DNA of 64,000 nt from Nicotiana tabacum. Lineage: Eukaryota; Streptophyta; Magnoliopsida; Solanales; Solanaceae. The stretch spans positions 109,380,001-109,444,000 of the forward strand of contig NC_134102.1 in assembly GCF_000715075.1 (NCBI RefSeq), read 5' to 3'. A program made the position numbers and the translations under genes. How positions within the stretch are numbered: position 1 is the first letter of the stretch; each line of letters begins with the position of its first letter. Shown here piece by piece: positions 59,501 through 64,000 of the stretch. Under the pieces are notes generated by a model. The model was given only the letters and a program-made list of their open reading frames with translations. It searched no databases and had not been told where the DNA came from.

Positions 59501-61800
59501 AGCTGTGAAATGGATTCTACGGTATATTCATAGTACTGTAGATGTTGGGTTAGTTTTTGAGTAGGAAGCCAATCGGTCTGTAGTTGGATATTGTGACTCA
59601 GATTTTGCGGGTGATCTGGACAAACGAAGGTCAACTACTGGTTATGTGTTTACTTTTGCAAAGGCACCAGTTAGTTGGAAGTCTACTTTGCAGTCAACAG
59701 TTGCTTTGTCTACAACAGAGGCAGAGTACATGGCTATTACAGAGGCTGTGAAGGAGGCAATTTGGCTTCAGGGGTTGCTAAAGGAGCTTGGTATTGAACA
59801 AAAAAATATTACAATTTTTTGTGATAGTCAAAGTGCTATTCAATTAGCGAAGAACCAAGTTTATCATGCAAGGACGAAGCACATTGATGTTCGGTATCAT
59901 TTCGTACGAGAAATCATAGAAGAAGGTGGAGTCACGGTAAAGAAAATTCATACTACGGAGAACCCTGCTGATATGCTGACAAAAGTGGTGACTGCGGTCA
60001 AGTTTCAACATTGTTTGGGTTTGATCAACATTGTTGAACACTAAAGATTGAAGATGAAGACACAACCAAAATTTGTTATTGAGAGAAAATTGAAGATGTG
60101 GAAATTTTGCCAAGGTGGAGATTTGTTGAAATTGTCAAAAGTCCCACATCGGTGGATGACAATTTTGAATGGGAATTTCACCCTATAAAAGGAGGCCTAA
60201 TGTTTAGGATTTAAATACACCTCTCATTTGCCTTTTATCTTCTTAAGGCATTTGTATCTTCTCTCTTTAGTATTATTTTACTTGTAATTTTGGAGTGGAA
60301 TAAAATATTGATTGTGTCCGAGGAAGTAGGCAAAATTGGCCGAACCTCGTAAATTCTGGTGTTCTTTTATTGTTGTCTTATTGTCTTGTTTATTATTTAG
60401 TGGTTGTCATAATTTTTGGTATAGTAGTTGTGACTCATTCACACTATATACATTTGGCTTCCGCAACAAGGGACAAGTAGAATAGAACATTGAAGACCAT
60501 GAAAATTTCTACCTGCCTAGAGGTCTAATTCGTATGTAGAGGTTGGCGGTTTAGTGTAAAGAAAAGAAACTATATTATAAAAGGATCATCTAAACAAATT
60601 GTTAACTAGGAATAGAAATCTATCACTTGCTCAAAGCTAAGCAATTAAAAGTGGACCTATATAAGCAATTACTTTAATGTAAAAAAGTGCAGCAATTATT
60701 GAACTAACCTGTGAAGGATGGAGCCACAGTACCCAATGTGAGCTTTGAAAATTTGAGAGCAGATAAGATAGATGGTCTATATTGCTCAAGAACTGGCTCA
60801 ACAGATGTTCTTATCAACTCTGATGCTGCCTAAGCCAAGAATTAACACAAACTTAAAATGCCAATCAAGAAATGGCGGAGCTAAGTGTGTTGAAGAGGGT
60901 TCAATTGAACTCCCCTTGTCGAAAATTACACTGTACAAATAGGGTGAAGGCAATCGTTTTGGTGTATATAAATAGTTAAGTTATTCACTCACTGTGCAAG
61001 TTTTCATTTATTAATCCCCTTGTTAGGATTCGTGGCTCCGCCACTGTATCAAGAAAGGGTATGTTAAGAGTTTCAAAAACACAATTACCTCATCAACATA
61101 AGGCCAAATTTTTTCTAAGTGCTGGTTAAGCCAATTCAACTGCAATTCACAAAAGAAAATACAATAACCATTATTAGCAAATTGAATACTTTAGCCCAAT
61201 TAAAATGTACATATAAGCAGTGGCAGAACTAAGTAGTATGAAGGGGGTTCAACCGAAACCCCTTCGGCGAAATAAGGTAAAAATGAAAATTTTAGGCTAT
61301 ATATATTGTTGATTCCTCTTGACATGATGAAAAATTAGAGTGTAATGGTAAAGCGGGTTCAAAAGTTGCTTTAGGTCATAGGCTCAAATTTAACTATGAC
61401 ATCCTAACTGTTTTTTGAATCCCCTTGTATAAATTTCTGGTTCGGCCACTGCATATAAGCCCATATTATAGAAAAGTATTAAGCAAATGCAACTCAACTT
61501 TTGCTTCTGTGAAAAGACAACCCAAGAAGGATATGCTTCAGGAGGAAGAAGTTTTCTTGAATCTTGAACTGTCATCCTGGCAAATGCTGCTATGACTTTT
61601 GCCTAACAAAATATCAAAAGCATCAAATTATTACAAGAAAATACAAAATACCAATTTCAACGTGAAAATAAATCCAATAAATTAGAAAATCGTACCAAAT
61701 CAATGCGAGCTTTGGATCTGTAATTTTGAAAACGAGCAAAACAAACTATTAGACCAACACCCAATGCAGCACCTAAGAAGAACCCCACCAACAAACCCAT
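50565..61800 (-). CDS. SYT5: Synaptotagmin (SYT4/SYT5-type, SMP and two C2 domains)
   Basis: Thirteen exons on the minus strand: 61800-61696, 61602-61498, 61139-61089, 60829-60709, 55244-55123, 54772-54671, 54397-54323, 53891-53812, 52986-52836, 52744-52514, 51382-51101, 50996-50883, 50708-50565. They sum to 1683 bp, 560 codons, the usual length of this family. Residues 3-22 form the membrane anchor ([17 protein letters not shown]). The SMP lipid-transfer domain spans about 65-250 ([39 protein letters not shown]). C2A (about 258-375) keeps Asp278, 284 and 334 but has Glu at 336 and 342. C2B (about 436-550) keeps five acidic positions (Asp452, 458, 507, 509, 514), so it should bind calcium. 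Plant synaptotagmins tether the ER to the plasma membrane; the role here is by family. Every intron has GT-AG ends except intron 2, which starts TTGAGT. The SYT5 rather than SYT4 name is tentative. Confidence 0.9.
50742..50834 (+). mobile_element. Au-like SINE fragment in intron 12
   Basis: AAAAGGGCAGCCCGGTGCAC, then CGGGGTCCGGGAAAGG and GTACGCAGCCTTAC follow the body of a widespread plant SINE (Au-like). Only about 90 bp remain. It lies within intron 12 of the synaptotagmin gene. Confidence 0.6.
52279..52464. mobile_element. GGCGGA-family MITE, 186 bp, in intron 10
   Basis: Starts AGAGGCGGAGCCAGG and ends CTCTGCCCCAG, with flanking ATTCTAATC (52270-52278) and ATTCTAATA (52465-52473). Same length and internal blocks as 4838-5023. 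It does not touch the exons. Confidence 0.75.
53245..53400. repeat. Dispersed repeat fragment in intron 8
   Basis: TAAGTCCCACATTTGTTAAGG, a TATATAGTCTTGG block and GGTTGCGTTAGGCCCAAGG resemble a common plant repeat with LTR-like promoter text. Boundaries are unclear. Confidence 0.35.
55490..55834 (+). repeat. 5' LTR of copia C
   Basis: TGTTGAAATTGTC to TTCCGCAACA. It contains TATAAAAGGAGG (near 55550) as a likely promoter box. Confidence 0.95.
55836..55850 (+). other. Primer binding site of copia C
   Basis: TTGGTATCAGAGCCA follows the LTR after one base, matching the initiator tRNA-Met primer site. Confidence 0.9.
55849..56000 (+). repeat. Leader duplication in copia C
   Basis: CAAGGTACTGTCTAAGTATG at 55849 recurs at 55931 as CAAGGTTCTGTCTGAGTATG; period about 82 bp. 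The unit includes GCTCTGTGGTTGCAGC. It lies between the primer site and gag. Confidence 0.8.
56042..57928 (+). pseudogene. copia C gag, protease and integrase
   Basis: The likely start is the ATG at 56042 (MEDNKQGES); an upstream in-frame ATG exists at 56006. The gag domain is followed by the zinc knuckle [14 protein letters not shown] (near 56790). The protease has [10 protein letters not shown] where the common motif has D-T/S-G. Integrase has the HMRLGH...C..C zinc part and the DNGGEY and [14 protein letters not shown] core blocks. The frame ends at a TGA (57926-57928) caused by one extra base near 57923; the following pol text resumes in another frame. Confidence 0.9.
57929..60044 (+). 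pseudogene. copia C integrase end, reverse transcriptase and RNase H
   Basis: After the frameshift one frame is used to 60044, interrupted by four stops: TAG 58005-58007, TAG 58539-58541, TAA 58869-58871, TAG 59562-59564. RT shows [28 protein letters not shown] and LLYVDDMLI. RNase H shows [31 protein letters not shown] and [11 protein letters not shown]. With these breaks no full polyprotein can be made. Confidence 0.9.
60112..60123 (+). other. Polypurine tract of copia C
   Basis: AAGGTGGAGATT lies directly before the 3' LTR start TGTTGAAATTG. Confidence 0.75.
60124..60468 (+). repeat. 3' LTR of copia C
   Basis: 345 bp, same ends and length as the 5' LTR, with four substitutions by my count. 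Confidence 0.95.
60873..61047. mobile_element. GGCGGA-family MITE, 175 bp, in intron 3
   Basis: Starts TGGCGGAGCTAAG and ends GTGGCTCCGCCACTGT, inverted ends. It is flanked by a perfect 9-bp duplication ATCAAGAAA (60864-60872 and 61048-61056). Confidence 0.85.
61219..61451. mobile_element. GGCGGA-family MITE, 233 bp, in intron 2
   Basis: Starts AGTGGCAGAACTAAG and ends TGGTTCGGCCACTG, inverted ends. It is flanked by a perfect 9-bp duplication CATATAAGC (61210-61218 and 61452-61460). Its right edge is about 45 bp from the intron 2 donor. Confidence 0.85.
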
Positions 61801-62035
61801 ATTTGTTTTTCAAAAATTGAAACAAATATTCAGACGTTTTTTTTTCTCGATTTTATTCTTTTTCGCTGTCAATTGTTTTGAAAAAAAGAAGCTTTTTTTG
61901 GAGAGAAAATGTTGGAGTTGTGAGTGGAAGAAAGGAAGGAATCCGCGGGACCAGGGGAAAGGGAAGAGAACAACAGAATTTTGATTAGGAAGTTAGGCTT
62001 ATATTTTTTTATATTTTTTATGCCACAGCGGGTCT
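61801..62035 (-). promoter_or_regulatory. Upstream region of the synaptotagmin gene, possible TATA box
   Basis: On the minus strand a TATAAAAAAATATAAG-like run lies at about 62000-62020, roughly 200 bp before the ATG at 61800. The stretch between is purine/pyrimidine-biased as in plant 5' UTRs. No transcription data support it. Confidence 0.3.
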
Positions 62036-62499
62036 GATGCGTTACACTTACAAAGAATTAAAGATTTATGACTAATTAAATTGAAAAGCATATTTCTTAT
62101 GCTTTGGTTTTTAAAGTAATGTTTTTGTCAAGAAAGCAATTTATTCCTTTCTTGAATTTTCTGTACTTTGCTGCTCATCTTTTCATTATTTTTTAATTTT
62201 TTAATTTTTAGTGGTAGTGTGTGGAGGAATGCGATTATTTCTAAGTTTGTTGCTGAAGATTGTCGAATCTTTGATAAAGTTGTTTAAATCTTTCTTATTT
62301 CTGCGTAAAGGTAACTGTGAAATTTTCAAAACTTTTAAATCATAAAATTGCATTCTTTATCCTGAATTTAACATAAGAAATAAAATGAGCTTAGGCAATG
62401 TGCAATGTAACAAGTGCTACCACAACATGACCAAACTTCTAAAATTAATTTATTTAAAGAAGTGTTATTTAAAAAATACTTTGGATGCAAAACAATTTC
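62036..62499. other. Gap without recognised features
   Basis: AT-rich upstream DNA. I see no gene, RNA or clear repeat boundary. Confidence 0.5.
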
Positions 62500-62692
62500 T
62501 GTTTGGCTAAATAATTTGAAAAATATTTTTGAGTATCAATTAGTGTTTGATCAATCTTTTAAAAAAGTACTTCCGAAAAATATTTTTGACAAAAAAAAGT
62601 ATTTTTTTTCTTATTAAAATTTGGTCATACACCTTAATTTTAAGAAAAGAATCAATTTTGGTTAAAAAAAGACTTGGCCAAACATACTATCA
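62500..62692. mobile_element. Probable hAT-like MITE
   Basis: CTGTTTGGCTAAATAATTTG at the left and GACTTGGCCAAACATAC at the right form TGTTTGGCYAA-type inverted ends about 190 bp apart, like the ends of the element at 28232/45084. No target duplication was confirmed. Confidence 0.4.
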
Positions 62693-63479
62693 ATCTATAT
62701 CAAAATATTTGTCACGTTTTTAGGTCAGAAAAGCCGAATTAGTGAATTGTGACTGATATTTTGAGTATCACCTTTATAATATTAGAAAACTACACTTATT
62801 GAGAAAGGATGATTAATTAATTGTAAACGAAAAGCGCCAACTAATTAGGATGGGAAATTTATTACTTTGGGACTGTGGTAATACAGTATGACTGGAGTTG
62901 AAGGCTGCTGACTTGTAATTTTGTGGTGACTTTGGCTACAAAAGGGAGATGTCCACGTGTACCAGAAAAGTGTTGCGCGTATTTTGTTTTGCTGTCGTGC
63001 TGCTGTATGCCTGCATATATACTTGACTGGATAGTGAAAACATTTGTGTTTTTGCTTTTTTTTCATCTTATTTTGATATGACACGAAATTTAGAAATAAG
63101 TATAAAAGAGATATTCGAATTTTGTATTATTAAATTAAAGGTATGTGTATTAAAATAAAATTATAATTTATATATAATATTCCAAAAAAATAAAAATCTT
63201 TTATTTTAAACATGTCATTAAAAATAAAATAAAAATATTGATAACTTATATACAAAAGGTGACATTCTTTCCAAAAAACAATAATTAAAAAGACATATAA
63301 ATGAATTGAAGGAAGTATGATAAGGAAATGATTCAAGATAACCTTTTACAATATAAAAAAAATCCTACAAAAACTTCATGCGTATTATTTTCAAATCTTG
63401 TGCGTTTTAAATTAAAGATCTCCTAAGAGATTTTACATAAAACCGAAAAAAAAAAGGCTGTAAAAGATCATAAAACATA
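62693..63479. other. AT-rich gap without recognised features
   Basis: No supported gene or element. Short frames here are chance. Confidence 0.5.
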
Positions 63480-63481
63480 TA

Positions 63482-63699
63482 CTCCCTCCGTTTCAATTTA
63501 TGTGAACCTATTTTCTTTTTAGTCCGTACCAAAAAGAATGACCTCTTTCCTTATTTGGAAACAATTTACCTTTATGCAATGATTTATAGCCACACAAAAT
63601 ATATGTGCCTCATTTTACACCACAAATTCAAAAGTCTTCTCTCTTTTCTTAAACTCCGTGCCCAGTCAAATGGGTTCACATAACTTGAAACAGAAGGAG
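63482..63699. mobile_element. Stowaway MITE, 218 bp
   Basis: CTCCCTCCGTTTCAATTTAT at the left and the inverted form ending CTTGAAACAGAAGGAG at the right are classic Stowaway ends. TA duplications flank it (63480-63481 and 63700-63701). Confidence 0.9.
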
Positions 63700-63701
63700 T
63701 A

Positions 63702-64000
63702 TGTTTTACTCAATGATTGGGGAAGTTATGTTGGGATTGGAAAGTTGGTGAATGGGAAATGGAGGGAAGAAATGTGAAGGGAAAGTGAGTTGTTCCCTTG
63801 TGCTTTGGAAAGAGCGATTGTCCGTCGTTGGTAGTGGAAAGAAAAGAGAATGTGCTTATATTAAGAAATCACTTATCTTGGTATTAAATGGGTTGAAAAG
63901 AAGGTAAGTCTCGCACTGTCGTCATCGTCACTCGCTCGACTCGGCTTTGGCTTTGGTCAATGATTGATTGATTAATTTTTTGGACAAATTTTCTTTCAAT
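63702..64000. other. End of window, no feature recognised
   Basis: Unassigned DNA of mixed composition with GGAAAG-rich stretches. It could belong to another gene's flank outside the window. Confidence 0.4.

Larger units (their letters stand above)
55490..60468 (+). mobile_element. Ty1/copia element C (Tork/Tnt1-like), complete, in intron 4
   Basis: LTRs of 345 bp each (55490-55834, 60124-60468) with the duplication AGGGA at 55485-55489 and 60469-60473. I count four differences between the LTRs, so it is the youngest long element here. It lies antisense to the host gene. Domain order gag, protease, integrase, RT, RNase H. One frameshift and four nonsense codons disable it. Confidence 0.95.

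Noticed and set aside
1..64000. tRNA, rRNA or other structural RNA genes
   Set aside because: Apart from tRNA-primer complements next to LTRs and the SINE fragments, I found no cloverleaf or rRNA-like stretch. A covariance-model scan was not possible here.

Overview
This window is nuclear DNA from a flowering plant, most likely a nightshade such as Nicotiana. That is an inference: the repeat types look solanaceous (an RTE LINE and TS-like SINE with a TTG-rich 3' end, a Tekay chromovirus, long-LTR elements) and the one host gene has typical plant exon structure. I find one recognisable host gene. Almost everything else is transposable elements, many nested and most with target-site duplications (TSDs) readable base by base.

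Layout. 1-4804: two RTE-type LINE copies, each carrying the same ~910-bp MULE-like element at the same site, plus a reversed TS-like SINE. 4838-5023: a 186-bp MITE with a 9-bp TSD. 5038-14684: a complete but decayed Ty3/gypsy Tekay chromovirus on the minus strand (TSD AATGT); its last LTR bases and flank are tandemly duplicated at 14641-15304. 15530-18274: 5' part of a Ty1/copia element (copia A) with many short hairpins. 18275-24736: a Ty3/gypsy Tat element without LTRs, minus strand, with a plus-strand coiled-coil extra ORF and a 33-bp minisatellite. 24780-27935: two tandem copies of a segment with a mitochondrial nad5 fragment (NUMT) between them. 28232-45084: a four-level nest, with a TIR element split by copia B (28968-44998, TSD CTAAT), itself split by a non-autonomous long-LTR element (31663-42105). 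45085-50430: third copy of the segment, interrupted by a solo LTR and a TIR element.

50565-61800 (minus strand): a 13-exon gene for a plant synaptotagmin of the SYT4/SYT5 type (560 codons: N-terminal anchor, SMP domain, C2A, C2B). Its introns hold three MITEs, a SINE fragment and a whole antisense Ty1/copia element (55490-60468, TSD AGGGA) with nearly identical LTRs. Twelve of its thirteen coding joins are clean in frame; intron 2 lacks a canonical donor. 61801-64000 is the gene's upstream region, with one probable hAT-like MITE and one Stowaway MITE.

The transposon proteins are all interrupted by stops or frameshifts, so the elements here look unable to move on their own. The points most worth a second look are the hairpin array in copia A, the exchange of minisatellite cassettes between related LTRs, the NUMT at a duplication junction, the abnormal left border of the long-LTR element, the recurring 60-codon frame in the repeated core, and the intron 2 donor of the synaptotagmin gene.
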